From Streptomyces marincola (GTDB lineage Bacteria > Actinomycetota > Actinomycetes > Streptomycetales > Streptomycetaceae), in assembly GCF_020410765.1 (NCBI RefSeq), contig NZ_CP084541.1, positions 4,731,001 through 4,795,000 of the forward strand: a stretch of DNA of 64,000 nt, written 5' to 3'. Below, piece by piece: positions 1-7,957 of this stretch. The stretch's first letter is position 1, and each line of letters opens with the position of its first letter. The notes beneath the pieces are model-generated. The model saw only the letters and a program-made list of their open reading frames with translations, had not been told where the DNA came from and searched no databases. A program made the position numbers and the translations under genes.

Positions 1-1
1 G

Positions 2-253
2 CGGGAGCCGAACGAGTACGAGATCGTCTCGATCCCCGGCGCGCGGCTGATCCCGAAGAACGAGTTCCTGATGGGCAACGCCCTCAGCGACCTCCCGCAG
101 GACAAGCGGATCGTCTTGCACTGCAAGACGGGTGTCCGGTCCGCGGAAGTCCTGGCCGTGCTGAAGAACGCCGGCTTCGCCGACGCCGTGCACGTCGGCG
201 GCGGCGTGATCGGCTGGGTCAACCAGATCGAGCCCGAGAAGCCCGTCTACTGA
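2..253 (+). CDS. moeZ: MoeZ-type adenylyltransferase/sulfurtransferase, C-terminal rhodanese part (5' cut by window)
   Basis: Only the last 83 residues are present. They form the end of a rhodanese domain with the active-site loop HCKTGVRS; its Cys is expected to carry the persulfide. MoeZ/MoeBR proteins adenylate the C-terminus of small ubiquitin-like sulfur carriers (MoaD, ThiS, CysO) through an upstream ThiF-like domain and then transfer sulfur through the rhodanese domain. The upstream domain lies outside the window. The fragment reads without interruption from the window edge to TGA at 251-253 and is followed by a GC-rich hairpin. The neighbouring molybdate permease and MoaE further on fit a molybdenum cofactor role. 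The family call rests on the rhodanese tail alone. Confidence 0.85.
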   Translation, partial: REPNEYEIVSIPGARLIPKNEFLMGNALSDLPQDKRIVLHCKTGVRSAEVLAVLKNAGFADAVHVGGGVIGWVNQIEPEKPVY

Positions 254-257
254 CGGC

Positions 258-296
258 CGGGCGCGCGGCGCCCGCACGCGCCGTGCCGCGCGCCCG
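258..296 (+). terminator. GC-rich hairpin terminator after moeZ
   Basis: A perfect 12-bp inverted repeat (CGGGCGCGCGGC at 258-269, complement at 285-296) with a 15-nt loop begins 4 nt after the moeZ stop. It has no U-tract, as is common in streptomycetes. Confidence 0.55.
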
Positions 297-312
297 TTCC
301 TGCGCCCGTGCC

Positions 313-344
313 GCCGTCCGCCGGGATAGCCCCCGGCGGACGGC
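313..344. terminator. Hairpin between convergent moeZ and O-methyltransferase
   Basis: A perfect 13-bp stem (GCCGTCCGCCGGG, 313-325, with 332-344) encloses a 6-nt loop. It lies just beyond the 3' end of the minus-strand methyltransferase and can act in both directions. Confidence 0.6.
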
Positions 345-351
345 GCCGCGG

Positions 352-1032
352 TCACCCGGCGTCCTCCCGGCCGCCCACGAGAACGAGCGCGAACCCGTCC
401 CAGCCCTTGCCGCCCACCGTCTGGACGGCGGTCGCGGACAACCGCGGGTCGGCCGCGATCAGTTCGAGGACCCTGCGGGTGCCCCGGACGCCCGGGTCGG
501 CGCTGTCCGCGTCGAGGACGGCCCCGCCGCGCACCACGTTGTCGAACACGATCACGCTGCCGGGGCGCGCCAGTTCCACCGCCCAGGCCAGGTAGTCCGG
601 GTTGCTCGGCTTGTCGGCGTCGACGAAGACCAGGTCGAACGGGCCCTCGGGGCCGAGCGCGGGCAGCGTGCCGAGGGCGGGACCGACGCGGATGTCGACG
701 ACGTCGCCGAGCCCGGCGCGGTCGATGTTCGCGCGCGCGACCTCGGCGTGCCGCGGCTCGGCCTCCAGCGTGATCAGCCGGCCGCCGGGCGGCAGGGCGC
801 GGGCGAGCCAGATGGTGCTGTAGCCGCCGAGCGTGCCGATCTCAAGGACGGAACGGGCTCCGTGCACGCGGGCGAGCAGGTGCAGCAGTTTGCCCTGGCT
901 CGGCGAGACGTTGATCGGGGGCAGCCCCGCGGCCTCCGAGGCCGCGAGTGCCGCGTCGAGGGCGGGGTCGGGGGCGAGGAGCAGCCCCGCGAAGTAGTCG
1001 TCGGTCCCGGACCACAGGTCGCTGTCTGACAT
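352..1032 (-). CDS. SAM-dependent O-methyltransferase (family 3)
   Basis: This 226-residue protein has the usual length of the caffeoyl-CoA/catechol-type O-methyltransferases. Motif I is seen as VLEIGTLGGYSTIWLA around residue 62, followed by an acidic ribose-binding strand (LITLEAEPRHAEVA). The metal-binding motif FVDADKPSN and a later FDNVVRGG segment match the divalent-cation-dependent subfamily. It would move a methyl group from SAM to a hydroxyl of a small molecule in the cytoplasm; the sequence does not show the substrate. The ATG start has no strong Shine-Dalgarno. It is the downstream neighbour of the hydrolase gene, 24 nt away on the same strand, so the two may be co-transcribed. Confidence 0.85.
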   Translation of the reverse strand: MSDSDLWSGTDDYFAGLLLAPDPALDAALAASEAAGLPPINVSPSQGKLLHLLARVHGARSVLEIGTLGGYSTIWLARALPPGGRLITLEAEPRHAEVARANIDRAGLGDVVDIRVGPALGTLPALGPEGPFDLVFVDADKPSNPDYLAWAVELARPGSVIVFDNVVRGGAVLDADSADPGVRGTRRVLELIAADPRLSATAVQTVGGKGWDGFALVLVGGREDAG

Positions 1033-1056
1033 GCCGCGAACCTACCCGGCACCGCC

Positions 1057-2715
1057 TCAGTCGCACGTGGTGCCGTCCTCGGGCACGTCGCCGCGCAGCA
1101 GGTAGCGGTCGACGGCGGAGCGCACGCACGCGTTGCCGCTGTTGTAGGCGCCGTGCCCCTCGCCCTCGTAGGTCAGCTCGACGCCGACCCCTTCGCCCAG
1201 GGCCTCCTTCATGTTGCGCGTCCCCTGGTAGGGCGTCGCCGGGTCGCCCGTGGTGCCGATGAGCAGCACGGGCCCCGCGCCCTCGGCGTGCACGTCGGGG
1301 TGCTCGCGCTGGCCGCGCACCGGCCAGTGCGTGCAGTTCAGCAGGCCCCAGGCCATCGGCGGGCCGAAGATCTCCGAGGCGTCCTCGAAGTCGTCCAGGG
1401 CCTCGCGCGCCTCCCGCACCCGGTAGCGCTCGCTGGAGTCGGCGCAGCTGATGGCGGTGAGGGAGGACTGGAGCGTGGTGTAGGTGCCGTCGGGGTTGCG
1501 GCCGTTCATCGAGTCCCCGAGCGCGAGCAGCACGGTGCCGTCCGGGTGTTCGCGGTCGAGCGCGTCCTCAAGCCCCTGCGTCAGGTAGGGCCAGAAGTCC
1601 TCGGAGTACAGGGCCTGCGCGATGCCGCCCCAGGCCAGGGACTGCGTCAGCCGGCGCCCGTCGGGGTCCTGGGTGCGCAGCGGGCGTTCGCGCAGCCGGT
1701 CGAGGAACGCGGCCAGCCGGTCCTCCGCCTCGTCCTCGTCGCCGCCCAGCGGGCAGTCCTCGCCCTCGGCGCAGCGTTCCAGGTAGTTCCCCAGGGCGAG
1801 CTGGAAGCCCTCGGCCTGCCCGGTGGCGCCGTCCTCGGTGGTGCCGGTGGGGTCGACGACCGCGTCGAACACGGCCCGCCCCACCCGGCGCGGGAACAGG
1901 TGCGCGTAGACCCCGCCGAGTTCGGTGCCGTAGGAGACGCCGAAGTAGTACAGCTCCTCGTCCCCGAGCACGTGCCGCATCAGGTCCATGTCCCGCGCCG
2001 TCGCGGTGGTGGTGAGGTGCGGAAGCAGGTGGCCCGCGGACGCGCGGCAGCCGTCGGCGAACTCCTTGAGCCGGTCCGTCAGCCGCCGCACCTGCTCCTC
2101 GCCGCTGGGCACCTGGTCGGCGGCGAAGTAGGCGTCGAGCCCTTCGGCGTCGAGGCAGGACACGCCCTCACTGCCGCCGACGCCGCGCGGGTCGAAGCTG
2201 ACCAGGTCGAACCGCTCGTGCAGCCGCGCGTAGTCCTGCCCGAACGCGGGGAGCGTGACGACGCCGGAGCCGCCCGGGCCGCCGAAGTTGAAGACGAGCG
2301 AGCCGATGCGGTCCTCGCGTCCCCCCTGCGCGCGGGCCCGGATCAGGGCGATGCCGATGGTGTCGCCCTCGGGGTCGGCGTAGTCGAGCGGCGCGGTCAT
2401 CGTGGCGCACTCCCACGCGGCGCCGCCCGGCAGAGGGCTCGGTGTCATCTGGTCGTCGCCCTGCGCGGGTTCGGGCTCGGGGCAGGGCGCCCAGTCGAGG
2501 GACTGGCCGGTGAGCGAACGAGGCAGGTCACCGGTGTCCCGCGCGTCGCCGCCCGCGGCCGGCACCACCCGGGGCACCCGGGTCCCGGCGCCGGGCGACG
2601 CGGTGCAGGCGGGAACCGCGAGGGCGGTGGCCAGCGCGACGGCCAGCGCCCTGGCGGTCGCGGCACGGGCCCCGGCCGTGGCGGCGCGTCGCGGCCGGCG
2701 CCTGGTTCGGGTCAT
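1057..2715 (-). CDS. Secreted alpha/beta hydrolase, tripeptidyl aminopeptidase-like (SlpD/SlpE type)
   Basis: This is a 552-residue exported hydrolase. The N-terminus is Arg-rich, then has a hydrophobic stretch ending in ALAVPAC, which looks like a lipobox, so it may be a lipoprotein. The alpha/beta-hydrolase fold shows an oxyanion-loop motif FNFGGPGGSG (about residue 145), the nucleophile elbow GVSYGTELGG (about 255), and a C-terminal TAP-like domain with the candidate catalytic His in GEGHGAYNSG. Family members release tripeptides or act on peptides and amides outside the cell; the substrate here is unknown. The start is ATG at 2713-2715, and the methyltransferase follows after 24 nt. Confidence 0.85.
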   Translation of the reverse strand: MTRTRRRPRRAATAGARAATARALAVALATALAVPACTASPGAGTRVPRVVPAAGGDARDTGDLPRSLTGQSLDWAPCPEPEPAQGDDQMTPSPLPGGAAWECATMTAPLDYADPEGDTIGIALIRARAQGGREDRIGSLVFNFGGPGGSGVVTLPAFGQDYARLHERFDLVSFDPRGVGGSEGVSCLDAEGLDAYFAADQVPSGEEQVRRLTDRLKEFADGCRASAGHLLPHLTTTATARDMDLMRHVLGDEELYYFGVSYGTELGGVYAHLFPRRVGRAVFDAVVDPTGTTEDGATGQAEGFQLALGNYLERCAEGEDCPLGGDEDEAEDRLAAFLDRLRERPLRTQDPDGRRLTQSLAWGGIAQALYSEDFWPYLTQGLEDALDREHPDGTVLLALGDSMNGRNPDGTYTTLQSSLTAISCADSSERYRVREAREALDDFEDASEIFGPPMAWGLLNCTHWPVRGQREHPDVHAEGAGPVLLIGTTGDPATPYQGTRNMKEALGEGVGVELTYEGEGHGAYNSGNACVRSAVDRYLLRGDVPEDGTTCD

Positions 2716-2790
2716 GTGCGCGGGCTCCCCTCGCTCGCTCCGGCAGGCCCATCCTCGGCGTTCCTGAGGCGGGGGCGCACCCCGGCGCGG

Positions 2791-3639
2791 TCATCCGGGT
2801 GACGCGTGCCCGGGGCGCAGCCACCGGCCGCGCAGCGCGATCAGCACCGCGGCGGCGATGGCCAGGAGCAGCAGCGAAACGGCGGTGGCGCCCGCCGGGT
2901 CCTCCTGGAGCAGCAGGTAGACCTTCAGCGGCAGGGTCTGGGTGGCGCCCGGCAGGTTGCCCGCGAACGTGATCGTCGCGCCGAACTCGCCCAGCGCCCT
3001 GGCCCAGGTCAGCGCGGCCCCCGCGGCGAGCGCCGGCATCACCATGGGCAGCGTCACCAGCCGCAGGGTGGCGAGCGGCCCCGCGCCCATGGTGGCGGCG
3101 GCCTCCTCGAAGTGCGGATCGAGGCCGGTCAGGGCGCCTTCGAGGCTGACGACGAGGAACGGCATGGACACGAACACCGCCGCCACGACCGCGCCCGCGG
3201 TGGTGAACGGCAGGGTGACGCCCAGGGATTCGAGCGGCCCGCCGAGCAGGCCCTGGCGCCCGAGCCCCTGGAACAGCGCGACGCCCGCGACGGTCGGCGG
3301 CAGCACCATCGGCAGGATCACCAGGCAGCGCACCAGCGTCCGGCCCCGGAACGTGGCGCGGGCAAGCAGCCAGGCCAGCGGCACGCCGAGGAGCAGGGAG
3401 ACCAGCAGGGCCCAGCCCGAGACGGTCAGCGAGAGCAGCAGGGACTCGGTGACCGCGGGCGAGGTCAGCCGCGCGGCCAGGTCGCGCCACGGCGCGTCCG
3501 CGACGAGGCCGGCCAGCGGCACGGCGAGGAACGCGGCGCCCGCCAGGGCCGGGACCAGCAGGACCAGCGGCGGGCGCTGCCGCTGCCGGCCGCCGGCGCG
3601 GGGGCGCGCCGGGGCGCGCTGCGTCGTCCGCGCCGTCAT
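2791..3639 (-). CDS. modB: Molybdate ABC transporter permease
   Basis: This 282-residue inner-membrane protein has a short Arg-rich N-terminus and about six hydrophobic segments. The permease EAA-type loop reads EEAAATMGAGPLATLRLVTLP, which binds the ATPase subunit, and the segment ALGEFGATITFAGN is characteristic of ModB. It would carry molybdate or tungstate inward with a periplasmic-type binding protein ModA and an ATPase ModC. Neither partner is adjacent: upstream is a HTH-TOBE regulator and downstream a hydrolase. The ATG at 3637-3639 overlaps the stop of a 13-codon frame that in turn overlaps the regulator stop. See the modA-scar finding. Confidence 0.88.
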   Translation of the reverse strand: MTARTTQRAPARPRAGGRQRQRPPLVLLVPALAGAAFLAVPLAGLVADAPWRDLAARLTSPAVTESLLLSLTVSGWALLVSLLLGVPLAWLLARATFRGRTLVRCLVILPMVLPPTVAGVALFQGLGRQGLLGGPLESLGVTLPFTTAGAVVAAVFVSMPFLVVSLEGALTGLDPHFEEAAATMGAGPLATLRLVTLPMVMPALAAGAALTWARALGEFGATITFAGNLPGATQTLPLKVYLLLQEDPAGATAVSLLLLAIAAAVLIALRGRWLRPGHASPG

Positions 3640-3677
3640 GTGCCGCGCGGCCGGTCGTGTGGCACGGCGCCCGTCAT
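3636..3677 (-). other. 13-codon linking frame, possible modA remnant
   Basis: On the minus strand ATG at 3675-3677 opens the frame MTGAVPHDRPRGT and ends in TGA at 3636-3638. The ATG overlaps the stop codon of the HTH-TOBE gene (ATGA) and its TGA overlaps the modB start (ATGA). This is the place modA usually occupies. Its coding status is not shown; it may be a deletion scar or chance. Confidence 0.35.
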
Positions 3678-4078
3678 GTCCGGTCGACGTGGACGCTGGT
3701 CGCCTTGACCCGGGCCACGGCCTCCATGCCGACGGCCAGCCCGAGCTCCTCCACGGCCTCGCGGGTGACCAGGGACACCAGCCGGTGCGGACCGGCCTGG
3801 ATCTCGACCTGCGCCGCGACATCGCCGAGCCGCACGGCGGTGACGATGCCGGGGAAGGCGTTGCGCGCGCTGGTGCGCGGCTCGTCCGGCTCGCCGGGCC
3901 CCTGCGGCGCCTCCGCGGCGAGTGACACCGCGAACGCGGCCAGGTCGTCGCCCGCGATCCGCCGCTTGCCCGCCTCGTCCCGCCGGGTCGGCAGCCGCCC
4001 GGCGTCGGCCCAGCGCCGCACGGTGTCGGCGCTGACGCCGAGCAGCCGGGCCGCGCGGCCGATGCTGTATTCCCGCAT
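3674..4078 (-). CDS. HTH-TOBE molybdenum-binding regulator (MerR/excisionase-type HTH plus Mop domain)
   Basis: This 134-residue protein has an N-terminal helix-turn-helix (YSIGRAARLLGVSADTVRRW, residues 4-23) with the following wing-like DEAGKRRIAGDDL. A short linker leads to a C-terminal TOBE/Mop domain (FPGIVTAVRLGDVAAQVEIQAG to the end), the fold that binds molybdate or tungstate. It is likely a molybdate-responsive repressor of the transport genes just downstream. The ATG at 4078 lies 7 nt after a TAATGT -10 box with a TTGCGG -35 18 bp further up, a leaderless arrangement supporting this start. The same frame is open further upstream into a VOC domain (see the 3674-4594 entry). Confidence 0.8.
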   Translation of the reverse strand: MREYSIGRAARLLGVSADTVRRWADAGRLPTRRDEAGKRRIAGDDLAAFAVSLAAEAPQGPGEPDEPRTSARNAFPGIVTAVRLGDVAAQVEIQAGPHRLVSLVTREAVEELGLAVGMEAVARVKATSVHVDRT

Positions 4079-4594
4079 GTGCGGGACATTACGGCTGTCC
4101 GCGTCGCAACCGCAAGGTGCTGCCCCCTCTTTCGCTCGCGAACGCGCGGTCCCGCCGCGCCTCTTCGCGGCCCGCCTCCGCGACCGGCGCCGAGCGTGCG
4201 CGGGCCCGGGAACCCACCGGGCGGCGAGCAGGTGGACGACGCCCGCCGGGTTCCTGATCCAGTGGGCGGCTGCCGAGGGATCGTCGAACGGCTCCACCTC
4301 GTCGCGGGGCTCGACCCCCGCCCGCGCCAGGTGGGCCGCGATCCCGGCCGACTCGCCGGTCCGCGGTTCGAGCCGCACGCCGGACCGCGCGTACCCGTCC
4401 ACGCGGTCGGGCCACAACGTGATCGGCCCGAACTCCACCGCGTGCGTCCGCGTCACGGAACGCGCACCCGTGGCGGCGTGCTCGACGACCGGGAGGCCGA
4501 GCGTGTCGCGGTGGCACGCCACGGTCGCGTCGTAGTCGGCCGGGGGAGTCCTCGTCGCGACGTCGACGCCGCCCTGGAACGCGGGAGCACTCAT
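3674..4594 (-). CDS. VOC (glyoxalase-like) domain in frame with HTH-TOBE; possible 306-residue fusion or VOC gene lacking its stop
   Basis: From ATG at 4592-4594 an uninterrupted frame encodes a VOC/glyoxalase-like domain of about 120 residues (MSAPAFQGGVDVA to HWIRNPAGVVHLLAARW). A basic, low-complexity linker of roughly 45 residues follows (GPAHARRRSRRRAAKRRGG), and then the complete HTH-TOBE protein. VOC proteins of this type normally stop just after the NPAGVVHLLA strand. Either the VOC gene lost its stop codon, or a real sensor-regulator fusion exists. The internal leaderless promoter at the HTH start favours two separate genes. The VOC substrate is unknown. I cannot choose between a decayed end and a true fusion. 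Confidence 0.5.
   Translation of the reverse strand: MSAPAFQGGVDVATRTPPADYDATVACHRDTLGLPVVEHAATGARSVTRTHAVEFGPITLWPDRVDGYARSGVRLEPRTGESAGIAAHLARAGVEPRDEVEPFDDPSAAAHWIRNPAGVVHLLAARWVPGPAHARRRSRRRAAKRRGGTARSRAKEGAAPCGCDADSRNVPHMREYSIGRAARLLGVSADTVRRWADAGRLPTRRDEAGKRRIAGDDLAAFAVSLAAEAPQGPGEPDEPRTSARNAFPGIVTAVRLGDVAAQVEIQAGPHRLVSLVTREAVEELGLAVGMEAVARVKATSVHVDRT
4072..4091 (-). promoter_or_regulatory. Leaderless promoter and palindrome at the HTH-TOBE start
   Basis: Read on the minus strand, TAATGT (4086-4091) ends 7 nt before the ATG, and TTGCGG lies 18 bp further upstream. The palindrome CCCGCAcaTGCGGG (4072-4085) spans the start codon and could be an autoregulatory operator. Confidence 0.5.
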
Positions 4595-4656
4595 GCCCGC
4601 ACCCCAGGCGCCGGCACTGGCAACGCCCCCGCGCCGCCCGCCCCGGCCGCCGCGCG

Positions 4657-7398
4657 CTAGAGCGCTTCCTTGCGCGTGAGCTGGGTGAACGCGAACCAGC
4701 CGGGCAGCACCGGCAGCCAGAACGTCATCAGCCGGAACAGCAGCACCGCGCCGAACGCCGCGTCCGACGGCACGCCGAACGCGCTCACCAGCACGGTCGT
4801 CAGCGTCACCTCGATCCCGCCGATGCCGCCAGGGGTGGGGACCGCCGAGCCGATCGCGTTGCCCGCCAGGTACACCACCGCGACCACCGGCAGGCTCAGC
4901 TCCTCGCCGAAGGCCCGCAGCGACGCGTCGAGGCACAGCACGAACGCCAGCGACATCAGCATCATCCCGCCGATGCCGCTCAGCAGTTGCTTGGGCCGCT
5001 GCACCACGTCCAGCATCCGGGGCAGGACCCCGGCGAACAGGCTGCGGGCCCGTTCCGAGATGGTCTTGCGCAGCCGCGGCACGGCCGTGACCACCAGGAT
5101 CGCGACCGCGACGGTCAGCAGGCCGGCGATGACGGTGCGGGAGGCCGGCAGCTGCGGCGCGTACTCGCTGCCGGTCAGGTAGCCGAACAGCAGGAGCAGC
5201 ACGATGTGGCTGCCCAGGCCGAACAGCTGCGAGGCACCGACGCTCGCCACCGCGTGCCCGGGCCGCAGCCCCTGCCGTTGCAGGAACCTGGCGTTCAGCG
5301 CCGCGCCGCCGATCGCGGCCGGCGCGACCAGCTTCACGAACGAGCCCGCCACCTGCGCCATCACGGTCCGCAGGTAGGAGACCTTCTCGGGCACGAAGCC
5401 GAGCAGGCTCAGCGCCGCGGCGAAGTACGTCAGCGTGGAGAAGGCGGCCGCGACGATCACCCAGCCCCAGTTCGCGTTCTCCCACACCCGCTGGAACTCC
5501 GGCTGGATCAGCTGGGTCAGCATGAAGTAGCCGGCGAGCACCGTCGCGATGATGGTGATCAGCGTGCGCGGCCTGATGCGTTCGATCCTGGCCGGCTCTA
5601 TCGGCGCCTGCGGCCTGACCAGCAGCACCTGCTGCCTGATCAGGGACAGCAGGTCGGGCTCGCGCGCGTCTTCGAGCGCCTTGTCCATCACCTGCTTCTC
5701 GGCGTGCTTGGCCGCCTTGACGGCCTTGCGGTCGGCGTCATCCGGCAGGCTGCCGGCCGCCTCCCGGTAGGCGCGCGCGGCGTCGAGCACCGCCTGCCGC
5801 TCCCGCTGCGAGCGTTCCCTGGCCAGGTGCCGCAGGGCGGCGCGCGTGGTGCGGCTGAGGGCGATCGGCTGGAGCAGCGGCAGGCTGTCGGCCACCGCGT
5901 CCGGGCCGATCGCGGCCACGGCGGCGGCCACGGCGCGTTCGGCGCCCACCCGCAGCCCGAACGTCACCAGCAGCTGGGCCACGTCCATGCGCAGCAGCAG
6001 GTCGCCCGCGGCGATCTCGCCGCCCCGCAGGTGCGTCAGGTAGACCATGCCCTCCCGGTCCACCAGGAGCGACCTGCCGTCCAGCCTGCGGTGCGCGATC
6101 CGGCGGGACTGGAGCGCCGTCACCTGCCCCCAGGCCCGCCGCATCAGCTCGTCGGAGATCTCGTCGTCGGGCAGCGAGTCCAGGTCGCGTCCGCCGATGT
6201 GCTCGTACACGAGCATCACGGCGTCGGGGCCGAGTTCCGAGGTGGCGATGAGCTTGGGCGCGTTCGCGCCGGCCGCGATGGCCGCGTACGCGAGCAGCGC
6301 CTCCTGTTCGAGCGCCTGGCGCAGCGAGGGCAGGCTGCGGCGCTGGGTGATGCCGCGCAGGGCCAGCCGCCGCCAGGTGCGGTAGAAGAACCCCTGGGCC
6401 TGCTGGGCCCGGTCCACCACCGTGACGTCCAGCGGCGGCCCGGTCTCCAGGGTCACCAGGTAGCGGCGCGTCGCCTCGGCGCGTTCGCCGCGCTCGTGGC
6501 CCTCCCGGTCGCCCGGGGCCTCGGCGCGCAGCGCGCTGATCGGGCGGAAGCCGACGTGCCTGAGCCCGGCGAGCAGCTGCTGCCCGGTCGGCCGCACGTT
6601 GGGCGAACCGACCGCGTACAGCGTCGCGTAGGCGATGGTCCAGCCGATGAGGACGGTCGTGATGATGGAGAACGGCGTCGTCAGGCCCGTCACCAGCACG
6701 GCGGTCGCGTCCAGGAGCAGCACCGACCACATCGCCAGCCGCCACCTGGGCCGGTGCGTCATCCCCACGGCCGTGGCGAAGGCGATGACCGGCGCGAGGT
6801 AGTCGTGCACCGGCTCGGTCAAGGCGTCTCCGTGGCCCTCCCTGGTGAGCGCGTCCTGGATGGGCTTGGGCGCGACCCGGACCACCCACAGGCTGAACGT
6901 GAGCGTGACGCCGTGCGCGAGCACGGCGGCGAGCACGCCGTCGGCGATCCGCAGCCCGTCGCGCTTGACGAGGCGTTCGATCGCGAACGCCACGGGCACG
7001 ATGAGGACGGCGACGCTCGATGCGAACCCGGCGAAGTTGATCAGCACCGAGGGCGCCTGCTCGGCGCCCTTGTCGACGTCCCGCTCGATGCCCTCCGTGG
7101 TGCCGATGGCGAACGTGGCCAGCGCCAGCACGAGGCCGATCCCGAGCAGCCCGAGGAGGACGCGCAGCAGGTCGCCGGGCCGGTGCACGCGCGCCGCGAG
7201 GATCGGCTCGTCGACCTCCAGGTGCCCGGCGCGGGTGGGGTCGGCGCGCAGCAGCGCGTCGGGCGGCGGCTTCCCATGCCGCTCGCCCGGCCGTCGCGCC
7301 CGTTCTTCTTCGCCCCGTATCACTGGTCGCTTCCCCGGGAATCGCCTCGTGCTGGACCCGCTGACCAGCCCACCCCCGTGCTGGGACGATAGTGGCAC
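4657..7398 (-). CDS. Large membrane protein: kinase-like domain plus lysylphosphatidylglycerol-synthase-type flippase domain
   Basis: This 913-residue protein has an N-terminal group of about six to seven membrane segments (residues 80-260). A soluble central region follows with a kinase-like pattern: MLVYEHIGGRDLDSL (hinge), IAHRRLDGRSLLVD (HRD-like catalytic loop) and VYLTHLRGGEIA where an Asp-Phe-Gly would be expected. The C-terminal 320 residues form eight or so membrane segments with the signature YLAGNAIGSAVPTPGGIGGIEV of the UPF0104/LPG-synthase transmembrane family. The altered metal-binding motif suggests a pseudokinase or an unusual kinase. A role in lipid flipping or envelope homeostasis is inference. 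The start is GTG at 7396-7398, with a possible internal GTG start a few codons in; the next gene is divergent. Confidence 0.75.
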   Translation of the reverse strand: MPLSSQHGGGLVSGSSTRRFPGKRPVIRGEEERARRPGERHGKPPPDALLRADPTRAGHLEVDEPILAARVHRPGDLLRVLLGLLGIGLVLALATFAIGTTEGIERDVDKGAEQAPSVLINFAGFASSVAVLIVPVAFAIERLVKRDGLRIADGVLAAVLAHGVTLTFSLWVVRVAPKPIQDALTREGHGDALTEPVHDYLAPVIAFATAVGMTHRPRWRLAMWSVLLLDATAVLVTGLTTPFSIITTVLIGWTIAYATLYAVGSPNVRPTGQQLLAGLRHVGFRPISALRAEAPGDREGHERGERAEATRRYLVTLETGPPLDVTVVDRAQQAQGFFYRTWRRLALRGITQRRSLPSLRQALEQEALLAYAAIAAGANAPKLIATSELGPDAVMLVYEHIGGRDLDSLPDDEISDELMRRAWGQVTALQSRRIAHRRLDGRSLLVDREGMVYLTHLRGGEIAAGDLLLRMDVAQLLVTFGLRVGAERAVAAAVAAIGPDAVADSLPLLQPIALSRTTRAALRHLARERSQRERQAVLDAARAYREAAGSLPDDADRKAVKAAKHAEKQVMDKALEDAREPDLLSLIRQQVLLVRPQAPIEPARIERIRPRTLITIIATVLAGYFMLTQLIQPEFQRVWENANWGWVIVAAAFSTLTYFAAALSLLGFVPEKVSYLRTVMAQVAGSFVKLVAPAAIGGAALNARFLQRQGLRPGHAVASVGASQLFGLGSHIVLLLLFGYLTGSEYAPQLPASRTVIAGLLTVAVAILVVTAVPRLRKTISERARSLFAGVLPRMLDVVQRPKQLLSGIGGMMLMSLAFVLCLDASLRAFGEELSLPVVAVVYLAGNAIGSAVPTPGGIGGIEVTLTTVLVSAFGVPSDAAFGAVLLFRLMTFWLPVLPGWFAFTQLTRKEAL

Positions 7399-7448
7399 GA
7401 GTGGCGCGTGGAAGGGCGCTGTCCGTGAGATACGGCACGATGGGCGGC

Positions 7449-7808
7449 ATGGCAGGCTCCCCCTCCACCCCCGCCCACCGCGTGTCCGAGTACGCCGACC
7501 GGGTCCTGGCCGCGGCGGAACGCATCCCGCCCGGCCGCGTCATGACGTACGGGGACATCGCGGCCAGGCTCGGCGAGGGCGGCCCGCGCCAGGTGGGGCG
7601 CGTGATGGCGCACTACGGGGGCGCCGTGCCGTGGTGGCGCGTGGTGCGCGCCGACGGCCGGCTCCTGCCGGGGCACGAGCACCGGGCCCTGCCGCACTAC
7701 CGCGCCGAGGGCACCCCGCTGCGGGACGCCGCGCGCCCCGGCGACGCGCCGCGCGTGGACCTGCGGCGGGCGAGGTGGGACGGGCCCTTCGCCGACGGCA
7801 CGCCCTGA
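7449..7808 (+). CDS. Alkyltransferase-like protein (MGMT family, active-site Cys replaced)
   Basis: This 119-residue protein matches the DNA-binding half of O6-methylguanine methyltransferases (RVLAAAERIPPGRVMTYGDIAARLG, helix-turn-helix and Arg finger region). The reactive PCHRV motif reads PWWRVV, so the acceptor Cys is Trp. Such ATL proteins bind O6-alkylguanine, flip it out and hand the lesion to nucleotide excision repair. The start could be ATG 7449 or ATG 7440 in the same frame; 7449 fits the usual N-terminus. It stands upstream of adnA on the same strand, with about 150 bp between, in a DNA-repair neighbourhood. Confidence 0.85.
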   Translation: MAGSPSTPAHRVSEYADRVLAAAERIPPGRVMTYGDIAARLGEGGPRQVGRVMAHYGGAVPWWRVVRADGRLLPGHEHRALPHYRAEGTPLRDAARPGDAPRVDLRRARWDGPFADGTP

Positions 7809-7957
7809 CCGGCCGCTCACGGGCGCCGGCTTCCGGCGCCCGGCCGCGCGGCCGGCGGCGCGCCCGCGGCCCGGGCGCGGGAGGCGGGACAGCGCTGCGC
7901 CCGGGCAGCCGACTGGCGTACCGTCTCTTCCGACGTCCCCCAGATTGCGCGATCCAC

